Below, in pieces: positions 9,376 through 18,306 of a DNA stretch of 64,000 nucleotides (position 1 is its first letter; each line of letters starts with the position of its first letter). The translations under genes were made by a program, and so were the position numbers. This DNA comes from Pontibacillus yanchengensis (GTDB taxonomy: Bacteria; Bacillota; Bacilli; Bacillales; BH030062), in assembly GCF_009856295.1 (NCBI RefSeq), contig NZ_WMEU01000004.1:62001-126000 (forward strand). Direction: 5' to 3'. The notes under the pieces were generated by a model, which saw nothing but the letters and a program-made list of their open reading frames with translations, was not told the DNA's origin and did not search any database.

Positions 9376-10685
9376 CGGTGGAACATATTAAAACAATAGT
9401 GTTAAGTTCGCTCATCGCTACGAGTCTGCTACTGACTGTCGCTATTTGGAACTATCAGCCTAATTTAGACGAGCTTGGTGATGAAAATTTTATAGATGCT
9501 GCAACGAAGATTAATGGTCAACAGAAAACGATGAAAGAGATTGTGGAGCCGAAGCAGCTGATTTTCCATGAAAACAATCGTACTTTCTCTCTTTCATCCA
9601 GAACTGCCTCACTAGATTTATTCGAGGAAATGCGCACATGGCCTATGACAGACTTTGAAACGTTATCGAGTAATCAATTGGAACGGGAATCGAAAGTTGA
9701 GGTGATTTTTCCGACTGCTGTTCCATTAAACGTGTTAGCTAACACCTTATCCATCAATGAGGAAGAGGAGCTTCCTGAATATAATGTGAATCGTATGTTT
9801 ATCGAGATATCAAATAACCAGTCTTCCACCTCTGTTTACTTTGTAACAGATGGAGAAGATCAAGTGATACGAGCTGTCATTCGACGAAATTTCGATGTGT
9901 ATAAATCTTTGGATCAATATTTAGTGAATTCCTATGACCATGTCGATTATTTAACCATTGATGAGAAACGGGACAATCCTATTTATATCCCTGAGGGAGA
10001 AGTGACGTTACCCGTTTACACGTATACGACTACACCTATTAGCGTATCTCCATTAATCAATGTGTTATTTAATGACCCGAATATGGTTCGGCCCAACTCT
10101 TCAACATTTGGTCAATCGTATTATACGGATTCCACTAGGCAGTTACGTATTAATCAAGACCAAAAATATATGCGCTTTGTAAATCCATCCATATCAAATA
10201 TAGACTCCCTTCCGCGTCAGGAAGTTCTAAAACAGAGCCTTGATTTTGTTAATGACCATAATGGATGGACGGATAATTACAAGCTATTTAACATTAACGA
10301 TAGTGGCAGTACGATAGATTATCGAATCTTTAAGAAAGGCTATCCGGTGTTTGATGACAATAACCTGAGCCTGATTCAACAGACATGGGCAGAGCAAGAA
10401 CTCTATGCCTACAATCGAGCAATGGTTCAATTTGCGACACTGATCGAAAGCGAGTCTCAACAAGTCACCCTTGCTTCAGGATCGGATGTGCTCGATTATT
10501 TGAATAAATCGATGAACCAATTTCCCCTTCTCATAGAGGACATTGCAATTGGATATAAAATGGAGGAAACCAATAAAGTCTCCCTCGTTTTGACACTAAA
10601 ACCCGTCTGGTATATTAAAACAGTCGGAGGAGACTGGAAGCCGTTGAGTGAGGAAGGATTCAATGATCAAGGAGGCGTTCAATAA
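9372..10685 (+). CDS. walH: WalK-modulating membrane protein WalH (YycH)
   Basis: A 437-residue protein with one N-terminal transmembrane segment (about 9-28) and a large extracytoplasmic domain. This matches YycH, which with YycI binds the WalK membrane part and tunes its activity. Recognition is mainly by position, size and topology and by the conserved start VEHIKTIVLSSLIATSLLLT. It overlaps walK (ATGA) and walI (TAATG), so translation is coupled along the operon. No catalytic motif is visible or expected. Confidence 0.93.
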   Translation: MTVEHIKTIVLSSLIATSLLLTVAIWNYQPNLDELGDENFIDAATKINGQQKTMKEIVEPKQLIFHENNRTFSLSSRTASLDLFEEMRTWPMTDFETLSSNQLERESKVEVIFPTAVPLNVLANTLSINEEEELPEYNVNRMFIEISNNQSSTSVYFVTDGEDQVIRAVIRRNFDVYKSLDQYLVNSYDHVDYLTIDEKRDNPIYIPEGEVTLPVYTYTTTPISVSPLINVLFNDPNMVRPNSSTFGQSYYTDSTRQLRINQDQKYMRFVNPSISNIDSLPRQEVLKQSLDFVNDHNGWTDNYKLFNINDSGSTIDYRIFKKGYPVFDDNNLSLIQQTWAEQELYAYNRAMVQFATLIESESQQVTLASGSDVLDYLNKSMNQFPLLIEDIAIGYKMEETNKVSLVLTLKPVWYIKTVGGDWKPLSEEGFNDQGGVQ

Positions 10686-11542
10686 TGCAATGGGGACAGA
10701 TTAAAACGTTGTTTATTATTTGCTTCCTAATCTTAGATATCTTTTTAGCTCAACAGTTCATGCAGAAACAAAAACAATCGGAGTATGGTTTACTAGATGA
10801 TTCCACTATTGAAGAGCAGCTTGAAGCGGAGGATATTACGCTCGGTGACTTGCCTAAGGAAAATGTAAAGCAAGCTTATATTTCTGCAAAGAGGCATACC
10901 TTTTCACTTCAAGAGCAAGAGGAACAAAAGGAAAAATTAGAGAATCAAGAATATGAGGTCTTTAATGGTGATATTCTTATCTCTACTTTCAAAGAACCGA
11001 TTCCAATTGATTTAGAAGCTCCTGAACAAGACCTTGCAAGTAAAGTGAAAAATCAAGTGTTATATGGGGATCGTTACACGTTTTGGAGTTGGAATGAGAA
11101 ATCACGTACGTTGTTATTTTTCCAAAATTATAAAGAGAAGCCGATTTATTTTAATGAGAATGCCATTATTATCGCGTTCCTAAACGAAGACAATGAATTG
11201 ATTAGTTACGCTCAAACCATGCTGGACAACATTCATTCGACAGGTGAAGCACAGGAATTAATTAAACCAATTCATGCAGTGGAAACACTATATACACAAA
11301 ATCAGCTATATAGTGGTGATCGGGTTAACGCTATGAATCTTGGTTATCATACGCTCGTGCCACTTGCCAATGGAGTTCAGGTATTTTCTCCGACATGGAA
11401 AATCAACGTAAATGAAAAACGTAATCACTTTGTAAATGGTGTGGAAGGTCAATTGATTTCCACCGATGAAAGTCAATTTGTAAATGAAACGATTAATAAG
11501 ATATCTGAGCAGATAGAATCAATAAGTTGGAGTGGAGAGTGA
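10685..11542 (+). CDS. walI: WalK-modulating membrane protein WalI (YycI)
   Basis: A 285-residue bitopic membrane protein: short cytoplasmic MQWGQIKTL, one transmembrane helix (about 8-24) and an extracellular YycI domain ending with a conserved AMNLGYHTL...FSPTWKI region. It forms a complex with WalH and WalK in Bacillus. It overlaps walH by one base, and its TGA stop lies just before the walJ start. Assignment comes from operon order, length and the family pattern. Confidence 0.94.
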   Translation: MQWGQIKTLFIICFLILDIFLAQQFMQKQKQSEYGLLDDSTIEEQLEAEDITLGDLPKENVKQAYISAKRHTFSLQEQEEQKEKLENQEYEVFNGDILISTFKEPIPIDLEAPEQDLASKVKNQVLYGDRYTFWSWNEKSRTLLFFQNYKEKPIYFNENAIIIAFLNEDNELISYAQTMLDNIHSTGEAQELIKPIHAVETLYTQNQLYSGDRVNAMNLGYHTLVPLANGVQVFSPTWKINVNEKRNHFVNGVEGQLISTDESQFVNETINKISEQIESISWSGE

Positions 11543-11543
11543 A

Positions 11544-12338
11544 ATGAGTTTGCATTTTAGCGTGTTAGCATCAGGAAGTACAGGAAATGCCTTTTATGTA
11601 GGTACGGAAAATCAAAAGTTGTTAGTGGATGCGGGCTTATCAGGTAAACAAATGGAACGACTGCTATCAGAGGTACAAATCGATCCTAATGAGCTAGATG
11701 GCATCTTAGTCACACATGAACACAGCGATCACATAAAAGGCCTTGGAATCATGGCACGCAGATATCATTTGCCGATTTATGCAAATGAAAAAACGTGGAG
11801 GGCTATGGAGGGCTATATAGGGAAGGTTTCATTGGATCAGAAATTTGATTTCCCGATGTCCTCGGTACAAACATTTGGAGATTTGGATATTGAATCATTT
11901 GGGGTATCTCATGACGCTGCTGAGCCGATGTTTTTTGTGTTTAGAAATGGAGGCAAAAAAGTAGCCCTAGTAACGGACTTAGGCTATGTTTCTGAACGTA
12001 TTAAGAAGACTGTGGAAAATGCGGATGCATTTATTTTTGAATCCAATCATGACGTTGAAATGCTTCGTATGGGCCGATACCCATGGAACATCAAACGTAG
12101 AATTTTAGGAGATAAAGGTCATGTCTCCAATGAGGATTGTGCAATTGCCCTTACAGATATTATTGGAAATGATACAAAGCGTATTTATTTAGCCCATTTA
12201 AGTCAAGATAATAACATGAAAGATCTGGCTAGAATGTCTGTACAGAATATGTTAAAGGATAGAGGTGTACCGATTGGGGAATCGATTCATTTATATGACA
12301 CAGACCCAACTTCAGCTACACCCATCTATACGCCTTAA
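11544..12338 (+). CDS. walJ: Metallo-beta-lactamase-fold exonuclease WalJ (YycJ)
   Basis: A 264-residue metallo-beta-lactamase-fold protein. The metal motif is [10 protein letters not shown] (HxHxDH), with the further D in VTDLGY and H in SNHD and GHVSNED. YycJ/WalJ is described as a 5'-3' exonuclease with a role in mismatch repair and in coordinating wall synthesis with replication. GTG 11532 is in frame, but ATG 11544 follows GGAGAG at good distance and [15 protein letters not shown] is the family N-terminus. Fifth gene of the wal operon. Confidence 0.95.
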   Translation: MSLHFSVLASGSTGNAFYVGTENQKLLVDAGLSGKQMERLLSEVQIDPNELDGILVTHEHSDHIKGLGIMARRYHLPIYANEKTWRAMEGYIGKVSLDQKFDFPMSSVQTFGDLDIESFGVSHDAAEPMFFVFRNGGKKVALVTDLGYVSERIKKTVENADAFIFESNHDVEMLRMGRYPWNIKRRILGDKGHVSNEDCAIALTDIIGNDTKRIYLAHLSQDNNMKDLARMSVQNMLKDRGVPIGESIHLYDTDPTSATPIYTP

Positions 12339-12452
12339 GATGTTTTAGTTCGATCTATTCGAGGTAACAGTCAATATAATTCAGTAAGGAGAGAACCCTT
12401 TTCTGTTAATAGCGACTGGATTGAAGAATAGAAAGGATTGGTGAGGGAATCA

Positions 12453-13688
12453 ATGGGATATTATGACGATCACGCATCTTCTAGAAATCGACATAAGCGT
12501 CCTGGTTGGATTGCACCGACGGTTGTAGGGCTTATACTCGGCTCAGTACTTATTATCTTAGCTTTACCAGCATTAATTCAATCGAATATTTTGCCGTATG
12601 ACGTTAGCATTCAAAACAACGAAGAGCCTCAAGGGGATGAGGGCCAGAATGTACAAGCGGATGAAGGTACCTCAACTCCTCAAAATGTTAACGTAGATGT
12701 CACTACGCAAGTAACAGAAGTCGTGCAGGATGTTCAAGAAACAGTTGTTGGCGTCGTAAACATACAAAGTAGTAGTTCTGATTTCTTTTCACAGCAAGAA
12801 GGATCTCAAACAGGAACGGGTTCTGGTGTGATCTATAAAAAAGAAAAAGGTAGTGCCTATGTCGTAACCAATCATCACGTTGTGCAAGGAGCATCAGCAA
12901 TAGAAATAGCTCTCATTGATGGTTCAAGAATTGAAGCGACGAAACTTGGAAGCGATCCATATACGGATTTAGCTGTCTTGAAGGTTGACGGATCGAAAGT
13001 AAACAAAGCCATATCTCTAGGAGACTCCTCTAATGTGAAAGTGGGCGAATCAGCATTGGCGATAGGAAACCCACTAGGACTAATGTTTGCTGGTTCTGTT
13101 ACGAAAGGCATTATTAGTGGGAAGCAACGGGCTATTCCTCAAGATCTTAATGGAGATGGTCGAATGGATTGGCAAGCAGAGGTTATTCAAACCGATGCAG
13201 CTATTAATCCTGGTAATAGTGGCGGTGCTTTAATCAATATTAAAGGACAACTTATCGGGATTAATTCCATGAAAATCGCTAAATCAGCTGTAGAAGGCAT
13301 TGGATTTGCCATTCCTATTGATTTGGCTAAACCAATCATCGATAACCTTGAAAATGATGGTGAGGTCACTCGTCCATATATGGGTATTGAAGCGTATTCT
13401 TTATCTGAATTAACGAGCAACCAATGGAGAAGCACACTAGAACTACCAGAAGAAGTGGAGGCTGGAGTATTTATCAAAGGAATTGAACCAACATCTCCAG
13501 CAGATCAAGCGGGATTGGAACAATATGATGTCATCACTAAGCTTGATGATACAAAAGTAACCAATATCGTGGATCTCAGAAAACATCTTTATGAGAAAAA
13601 GAAGGTCGGCGAGAAAATGAGTATTACATTCTATCGCAAAGGTGAAAAGAAAGAAACAACTATGGAATTAGCTTCACAAAGTTATTAG
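12453..13688 (+). CDS. HtrA/DegP-type membrane-anchored serine protease (YyxA/HtrC-like)
   Basis: A 411-residue protein with a cytoplasmic basic N-terminus, one transmembrane helix (about 22-44), an acidic low-complexity linker, a trypsin-like protease domain and a C-terminal PDZ domain. The catalytic triad is His in VVTNHHVVQGA, Asp in DPYTDLAVLKV and Ser in NPGNSGGAL. TTG 12438 and GTG 12441 are possible upstream starts, but ATG 12453 gives the family start MGYYDD and follows GAGGGA. It closes the wal operon, as in Bacillus subtilis (yyxA). It probably degrades misfolded exported proteins under wall or heat stress. Confidence 0.95.
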   Translation: MGYYDDHASSRNRHKRPGWIAPTVVGLILGSVLIILALPALIQSNILPYDVSIQNNEEPQGDEGQNVQADEGTSTPQNVNVDVTTQVTEVVQDVQETVVGVVNIQSSSSDFFSQQEGSQTGTGSGVIYKKEKGSAYVVTNHHVVQGASAIEIALIDGSRIEATKLGSDPYTDLAVLKVDGSKVNKAISLGDSSNVKVGESALAIGNPLGLMFAGSVTKGIISGKQRAIPQDLNGDGRMDWQAEVIQTDAAINPGNSGGALINIKGQLIGINSMKIAKSAVEGIGFAIPIDLAKPIIDNLENDGEVTRPYMGIEAYSLSELTSNQWRSTLELPEEVEAGVFIKGIEPTSPADQAGLEQYDVITKLDDTKVTNIVDLRKHLYEKKKVGEKMSITFYRKGEKKETTMELASQSY

Positions 13689-13692
13689 AATA

Positions 13693-13720
13693 AAAGCAGA
13701 GGTATATACCTCTGCTTTTT
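13693..13720 (+). terminator. Rho-independent terminator of the wal operon
   Basis: AAGCAGAGGT and ACCTCTGCTT form a perfect hairpin around ATAT, followed by TTT. Confidence 0.92.
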
Positions 13721-13790
13721 ATTATGCGGATAGATAAATATAGAATAGGTAAATAAAGCACTAATCATAGCTAAAAAAGGAGTGATTGAA

Positions 13791-13970
13791 ATGAAACTGT
13801 ATGTTTGTCAGGAGCATGTGGACAAGGCAATGGATGTTGTTGTAGATGAATATGAAACATTTCCTAGATTAGAACCAGTTGATGAAGAAAAAAGTTTATC
13901 CACAGCCTGTGAATATTGTGGGGAGCGTTCTATATATATGGTAGCGAACATTGGTTCTTCTACCATATAA
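13791..13970 (+). CDS. Small CxxH/CxxC protein (YyzF-like)
   Basis: A 59-residue protein. CQEH near the N-terminus and CEYCG near the C-terminus form the CxxH...CxxC pattern of a probable zinc-binding family that sits between htrA and rlmH in many Bacillaceae. AAGGAG lies 8 nt before ATG 13791; the in-frame GTG 13782 is part of that site. Its function is unknown. The coding sequence contains a perfect DnaA box (13896-13904). The gene is separated from rlmH here by about 6.7 kb of inserted genes. Confidence 0.88.
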   Translation: MKLYVCQEHVDKAMDVVVDEYETFPRLEPVDEEKSLSTACEYCGERSIYMVANIGSSTI

Positions 13971-14130
13971 GGAAGTCAGTTTGTGAATATGTGGATAACT
14001 TTGTGTATAACCTGTTTACAAAAGCTGAAAAGTTGTGAATACAGCAGTGGTTGAAGTATCTGTGGATAATTGTGTGAATAAATGCATTTTTCTAAATGTA
14101 GCAACGATTCAACCTAGTAGATGTGGATAA
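13896..14130. promoter_or_regulatory. DnaA-box cluster near the origin
   Basis: Perfect 9-mers TTATCCACA occur at 13896-13904 (plus strand, inside the CxxH gene) and as TGTGGATAA at 13990-13998, 14061-14069 and 14122-14130 (minus orientation). One-mismatch boxes TGTGTATAA (14002-14010) and TGTGAATAA (14073-14081) lie between. Bacillus subtilis carries a DnaA-box cluster at yydA (rlmH), one of several that titrate DnaA and restrain initiation. This cluster occupies the matching place: after htrA and the CxxH gene, on the original rlmH-proximal side. Confidence 0.82.
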
Positions 14131-14223
14131 ATGAATTGTTCTTTAATCTTACAAGGAATGGTGTGGAAGAAAGTCTAACTCCATTAAGATTGTATTAAAA
14201 GTAATGAAAGGATAAATTATATA

Positions 14224-14254
14224 AAATACCACAGTCCTTGGTAACTGTGGTATT
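14224..14254. terminator. Hairpin, possible bidirectional terminator
   Basis: AATACCACAGT pairs perfectly with ACTGTGGTATT around a short loop, with A residues before and T residues after. It lies between the DnaA-box cluster and the HAD remnant on the minus strand, and could serve either side. Confidence 0.55.
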
Positions 14255-14351
14255 TGTTTGTATGGAAACAAATAATCTTATAACGTAAATACTCTTGAGG
14301 CTACATCCTCAGGGTCTTAAGCCTGTATGAATTTGAGTTATTCATTTTATG

Positions 14352-14639
14352 TTATTTCAATACTCTAATCTGTTCTGGTAGATCTATGGTATCTAGCTCA
14401 CGTAAATCCTCATTAACCATATCTTGTTCTCTTATATCTTGGGAATGATGAGGTAACAAGGTTTCCCATACTTTTGGCAAAGGCACCCCCATGATATTAC
14501 GGTATGTATTAATTGGGGTTTCCGCATCCCATTTTTCTAGTAACCGTAAATAATGAAACGTGTCATCAAGGGATTGTTCTAGAATTTTCTCGATTTGAAA
14601 TAGTGTTCCATCCATATCAAAGATTACTGTTTGAGGCAT
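14352..14639 (-). pseudogene. Truncated HAD-superfamily phosphatase gene
   Basis: A 95-residue frame that begins like a complete HAD hydrolase: MPQTVIFDMDGTLF holds motif I (DxDGT) with the nucleophile Asp, followed by the helical cap region. It stops after about 95 residues. Motifs II-IV (Ser/Thr, Lys and the acidic pair) are missing, and a functional member needs about 200 residues. AGGGAG lies before the start, so the 5' end is intact while the 3' end was lost. No continuation is seen in any frame downstream. The break is beside the DnaA-box cluster, at the edge of the inserted segment. Confidence 0.7.
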
Positions 14640-14718
14640 TTTATTTTCTCCCTTTTGTTGAAGTACTCCAAAGTTTACCAGAGGCGGGGAGTTAAGGTAA
14701 CCACTATAATTCATAAAG

Positions 14719-14749
14719 AAAGTGCTGACCCTGAGGGTCAGCACTTTTT
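14719..14749. terminator. Bidirectional rho-independent terminator
   Basis: AAAGTGCTGACCC and GGGTCAGCACTTT form a perfect long hairpin around TGA, with T residues on one side and A residues on the other. It separates the HAD remnant from the repeat pair. Confidence 0.85.
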
Positions 14750-14801
14750 ATTTTAGTATAGGAATTTATAAAAATGTTTGTGTATTACTTTATACGTTAT
14801 A

Positions 14802-14964
14802 GAGGCCACGTCCAGCTCCAGCGCCCAGCGATTAGTAAACTTCCTGCACCTCCTCCTTACGATAAGTCAACATCCAATCGTTACCGCTCTTCGTGTTTCC
14901 TTTATCTCATACGGAGCCGCCAGTTGCCAGTTTTTTCGTCGCTAAACGGGCACTTGCGCTTTTG
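14802..14964 (+). repeat. Dispersed structured repeat, copy B1 (core deleted)
   Basis: The left flank (CACGTCCAGCTCCAGCGCCC, ACGATAAGTCAACATC, CGTGTTTCCTTTATCTC) and right end (CGTCGCTAAACGGGCACTTG) are present, but the GGTTCGAT/ATCGAACC core is replaced by a short unrelated piece. It is directly followed by copy B2, so the two form a tandem pair. Confidence 0.75.
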
Positions 14965-15168
14965 CCACATCCAGCCCCAGCGCCCAGCGACTAGTAACCT
15001 CCTTACAATAAGTCCACATCGGATCGCTTGCGCTCTCTGTGTTTCCTTTATCTCAAAAGTATTTAGAGGAGGTTCGATTAAGACCGCTGCATCACGCAGC
15101 AACATCGAACCAACCCACTTCCTGTGGGCAGCAGTTTGTACGTCGCTAAAACGGGCACTTGCGCTTTT
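14965..15168 (+). repeat. Dispersed structured repeat, copy B2 (complete, core direct)
   Basis: A full copy: left flank CCAGCCCCAGCGCCCAGCGA, ACATCGGATCG block, core hairpin GGTTCGAT...CGCTGCATCACGCAGC...ATCGAACC, side hairpin CCCAC/GTGGG, and right end CGTCGCTAAAACGGGC with GCACTTGCGCTTTT. It ends 1 nt from the stop codon of the antiporter gene on the minus strand. Confidence 0.85.
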
Positions 15169-15169
15169 G

Positions 15170-16663
15170 TTATTTCTCCACATCTGATGGTTTTACTTCT
15201 TCTCCATTTTTGCCAGTGAAGCGTAGCCCCCAACCTGTTAGGGCTGAAATGAGCATGACCAATAACAAGAACCATCCTTGAAATACATAAGGAACAACTT
15301 CTGTTGGGCCTGCGATTGGAAGGAAAGGGAAATCTTCTTTTGCCCCTTTGATTGTTGCCCATGCTAGAAGGACTCCTCCGCTCCATGGGAATATGTATCC
15401 GAGTGAAGAGGATACTGTATCAAGGAAGTTTGCTCGTCGGTACGGGTGAATATTGAATTCTTTTCCTAATTTACGGACGAATGGACCTGCTGTAATTTCA
15501 GCGGCTGTATTAATCGTAATAAAAATATTTAAAAAAGCAACGATGCTGAAAATCGATAGCTCAGCTCTTTTCACAACACCATTGATAATCTTCATGAAAA
15601 AGTCCTTAATGGCCTCCATCGTACCAGCAACTTCCATTAGATGGGCTGCGGCCAGTATGAATAAGATTAATATGGCCATATTGAAATAGCCACCAATCCC
15701 ATTCATTAGTGCCCCTCCAATAGCAGCTTCCCCAGCATCATTACGATAAATATGAATAACCTTTGTTAGTGGGGTTCCTTTCGCAAAAATAACGATAATT
15801 GATGCGACAATGCCTAAGGTCAAGGACGTTAACAAATGTCTGCCCGATAAAGCTAGATACAATACGAGAACAAAAGGAACTAACATAATAAGTCCTGTAG
15901 GTGATACTTCACTTTGGAGTTGTTGGAGTGCATCTTGATTCGCAATTCCTTGTCCGCCACCTCCAAAGACAATGAATAATAATAAAGCTGGGATAGCGGC
16001 AGAAATGGAATATTTAAACCGTGACTTCACCACTCCAGGTACATCAGCTTCTTGCGTTGTTGCTGAAACAATAGTGGTATCAGAAACAGGCGCTAGGTTA
16101 TCACCAAAAACAGCACCACTAAGAATGGCTGCTAACAATACAACTGGATCAGCCCCGAGAATAACTCCAGCTGGATACATTAAAATACCGAATGTCGCAA
16201 CGGTTCCATATCCTGTACCGACTGCTGTAGAAAATACAGCTGCGAGTAAGAAAGTCAGTCCTACAACTAAACCGCCTTCTAGACCAGTTTGGAATCCAAA
16301 CCAAATCAGTCCATCTACTAAGCCACCTGCAGCTAACAGCTTGGCAAACATACCAGCCCAAAACCAGGCAATGACAGCAATGACGCCAATGGGTTGAGCC
16401 ATTCCAGCTACTAGTGCTTGTGCGTAGTCCTTCCATAATGATTTACAGAAGAAAAGACCTATGGCAACACCGATAACCATACCTAATACGAGTGCTTCTT
16501 CTGTAACAAGCTTCATCACACTTAGTGTTATTGCCCAAATAATAAAGAAAATGAGCGGGAGGGTAGAAGTGAACGATCCTCCGTAAAATTCTAGATGCTT
16601 AATTTCTTTTTGTCCGACAGCTTCTGATGCTTCTTTTTGTTGTTGTTTTTCTTGATCGTCCAT
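15170..16663 (-). CDS. NhaC-family Na+/H+ antiporter, possibly a malate/lactate exchanger of MleN type
   Basis: A 497-residue polytopic membrane protein with about 11-12 helices. The NhaC signature GAVFGDNLAPVSDTTIVSAT lies mid-protein, preceded by FSTAVGTGYGTVATFGI. MleN of Bacillus subtilis, a malate-2H+/Na+-lactate antiporter, belongs to this family and is encoded next to the malic enzyme MleA. Here a malic enzyme gene lies 95 nt upstream on the same strand, so a malate-linked role is plausible; simple Na+/H+ exchange in a halotolerant cell is the alternative. A repeat copy abuts the stop codon and may provide the 3' end hairpin. Confidence 0.88.
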   Translation of the reverse strand: MDDQEKQQQKEASEAVGQKEIKHLEFYGGSFTSTLPLIFFIIWAITLSVMKLVTEEALVLGMVIGVAIGLFFCKSLWKDYAQALVAGMAQPIGVIAVIAWFWAGMFAKLLAAGGLVDGLIWFGFQTGLEGGLVVGLTFLLAAVFSTAVGTGYGTVATFGILMYPAGVILGADPVVLLAAILSGAVFGDNLAPVSDTTIVSATTQEADVPGVVKSRFKYSISAAIPALLLFIVFGGGGQGIANQDALQQLQSEVSPTGLIMLVPFVLVLYLALSGRHLLTSLTLGIVASIIVIFAKGTPLTKVIHIYRNDAGEAAIGGALMNGIGGYFNMAILILFILAAAHLMEVAGTMEAIKDFFMKIINGVVKRAELSIFSIVAFLNIFITINTAAEITAGPFVRKLGKEFNIHPYRRANFLDTVSSSLGYIFPWSGGVLLAWATIKGAKEDFPFLPIAGPTEVVPYVFQGWFLLLVMLISALTGWGLRFTGKNGEEVKPSDVEK

Positions 16664-16758
16664 AAGTTACCTCCTGGCTAATAGTAAATATCTCTTTTGA
16701 TTAAACAGATACGTTATATTGTAGATTGTTAACCATAGCATTTCAACAAAGAAAAACT

Positions 16759-18156
16759 TTATTGTTTTCTAGCCACGCCTGATGATTTGGCAGCCTCTAT
16801 GACAGCATCCCGAATTGCTGGTACTATATTTTCATTAAATACACTAGGGATAATATAATCTTCATTTAACTCTTCCGTATCGATGGTAGAGGCAATGGCT
16901 TTTGCTGCGGCTAGTTTCATGTCTTCGTTGATATCGGAAGCCCTACAGTCCAAGGCCCCTCGGAAGATACCGGGAAAACATAGCACGTTGTTTACTTGAT
17001 TCGGATAATCGGAACGACCCGTTGCCATCACTTTGGCATAAGGTTTCGCTTCGTCTGGTGTAATTTCAGGGTGAGGATTGGCTAATGCAAAAACAATTGG
17101 ATCTTTTGCCATCTGTTTCACATCGTTTTGAGTTAAGATACCTGGAGCGGAGACACCAATAAATACATCTGCTTTATGAATGACATCATACAATTCCCCT
17201 GTTTCATCATGGGGATTCGTTTTTTGGGCTATGGAATTCCAGCTCTCATTGTTATAGGTTTGTTTTCTTGTGAGAGCTCCTTCAATATCTACCCCAATTA
17301 CATTCTTCCCTCCAGCTTTTAATACCATATTTGTAATGGCAATCCCCGCCGCGCCTATCCCACAAATAACGATTTTGCACTCTTCCATCTTTTTATCGAC
17401 AAGCTTTAATGCATTTAATAGGCCTGCAAGTGCAACAATCGCTGTACCATGCTGGTCATCATGAAATACCGGAATATTTAATTCCTTTTTCAATTGCTGT
17501 TCTATATCAAAACATTGAGGAGAGGCGATGTCCTCTAGATTAATCCCCCCAAATGATGGACTTAAGGCTTTGATTAATTTGATGGTGTCCTCGGCAGATT
17601 GGGGTTCTATACATATAGGAAAAGCATCTACATTTGCAAATTGCTTAAATAGCATCGCTTTTCCTTCCATGACTGGCATAGCAGCTTCGGGTTTAATATT
17701 TCCAAGTCCTAATACTGCCGTTCCGTCAGAAATGACAGCCACACTATTCTTTTTGATAGTGAATTGGTAAGCTAAGTCAGGGTCTTCATCAATAGCTTCG
17801 CATACTCTTGCAACCTCTGGTGTATAGACTCTCGACATCTCTTCTCTATTATCTACTTCTACTTTGGACTTAACATGTATTTTTCCACCTGAGTGAATAA
17901 GGAAGGTACGGTCCGACGTATGCTTAATCGTAACACCTGGCAATTGTTCAAGAGAATGGATGATGCGTTGTTGTTTAGTTTCGTCATTCACATTAATGGA
18001 TATATCACGAACGGTAGTGCTTTTTTCTTCTTTAATGACATCGATGGCTACAATATCTCCTCCTGCATTACTAACAATCGTAGCAATTTCTCCAAATGAG
18101 GTTTTCTCTTTTATCATTTCTAAACGAAGAATAATACTCATAGTTGCTTTCGACAT
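16759..18156 (-). CDS. NAD(P)-dependent malic enzyme with N-terminal ACT domain
   Basis: A 465-residue enzyme converting malate to pyruvate and CO2. An ACT-type regulatory domain fills about residues 1-80 (MSIILRLEMIKEKTSFGEIA). The malic enzyme core follows: AVISDGTAVLGLGNI, the metal and substrate segment VFHDDQHGTAIV, and the dinucleotide fold KIVICGIGAAGIAI. An open frame extends 37 residues upstream, but ATG 18156 has AAAGGAAG before it and starts at the ACT domain. It resembles MleA (YqkJ) and is followed by an NhaC-type antiporter like the mleNA pair. It is divergent from the glutamate dehydrogenase gene, sharing a 150-nt promoter region. Confidence 0.93.
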   Translation of the reverse strand: MSKATMSIILRLEMIKEKTSFGEIATIVSNAGGDIVAIDVIKEEKSTTVRDISINVNDETKQQRIIHSLEQLPGVTIKHTSDRTFLIHSGGKIHVKSKVEVDNREEMSRVYTPEVARVCEAIDEDPDLAYQFTIKKNSVAVISDGTAVLGLGNIKPEAAMPVMEGKAMLFKQFANVDAFPICIEPQSAEDTIKLIKALSPSFGGINLEDIASPQCFDIEQQLKKELNIPVFHDDQHGTAIVALAGLLNALKLVDKKMEECKIVICGIGAAGIAITNMVLKAGGKNVIGVDIEGALTRKQTYNNESWNSIAQKTNPHDETGELYDVIHKADVFIGVSAPGILTQNDVKQMAKDPIVFALANPHPEITPDEAKPYAKVMATGRSDYPNQVNNVLCFPGIFRGALDCRASDINEDMKLAAAKAIASTIDTEELNEDYIIPSVFNENIVPAIRDAVIEAAKSSGVARKQ

Positions 18157-18306
18157 AGCGCTAACTTCCTTTCCACTTTTCTCATTCATTACGTTTAGAA
18201 TCCCACAGCTTGAAAGAAATATGAGCAAAGCTTGTAGTCCGTTACATAAGAAGGGAGAAAAAAACACACATTATGTGTAATAACTTTTTTCTCGGAGGAA
18301 TGGCTT

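Noticed and set aside
13030..13480. Minus-strand open frames within htrA and other conserved genes
   Set aside because: They mirror the codon pattern of the true gene and have no ribosome binding site or recognisable product.
14774..15386. Open frames across the repeat pair that could be called hypothetical proteins
   Set aside because: They follow the dispersed repeat (similar frames arise at 3,884-4,069, 19,678-19,869 and 20,483-20,704), lack ribosome binding sites and appear on both strands; they are products of repeat sequence.
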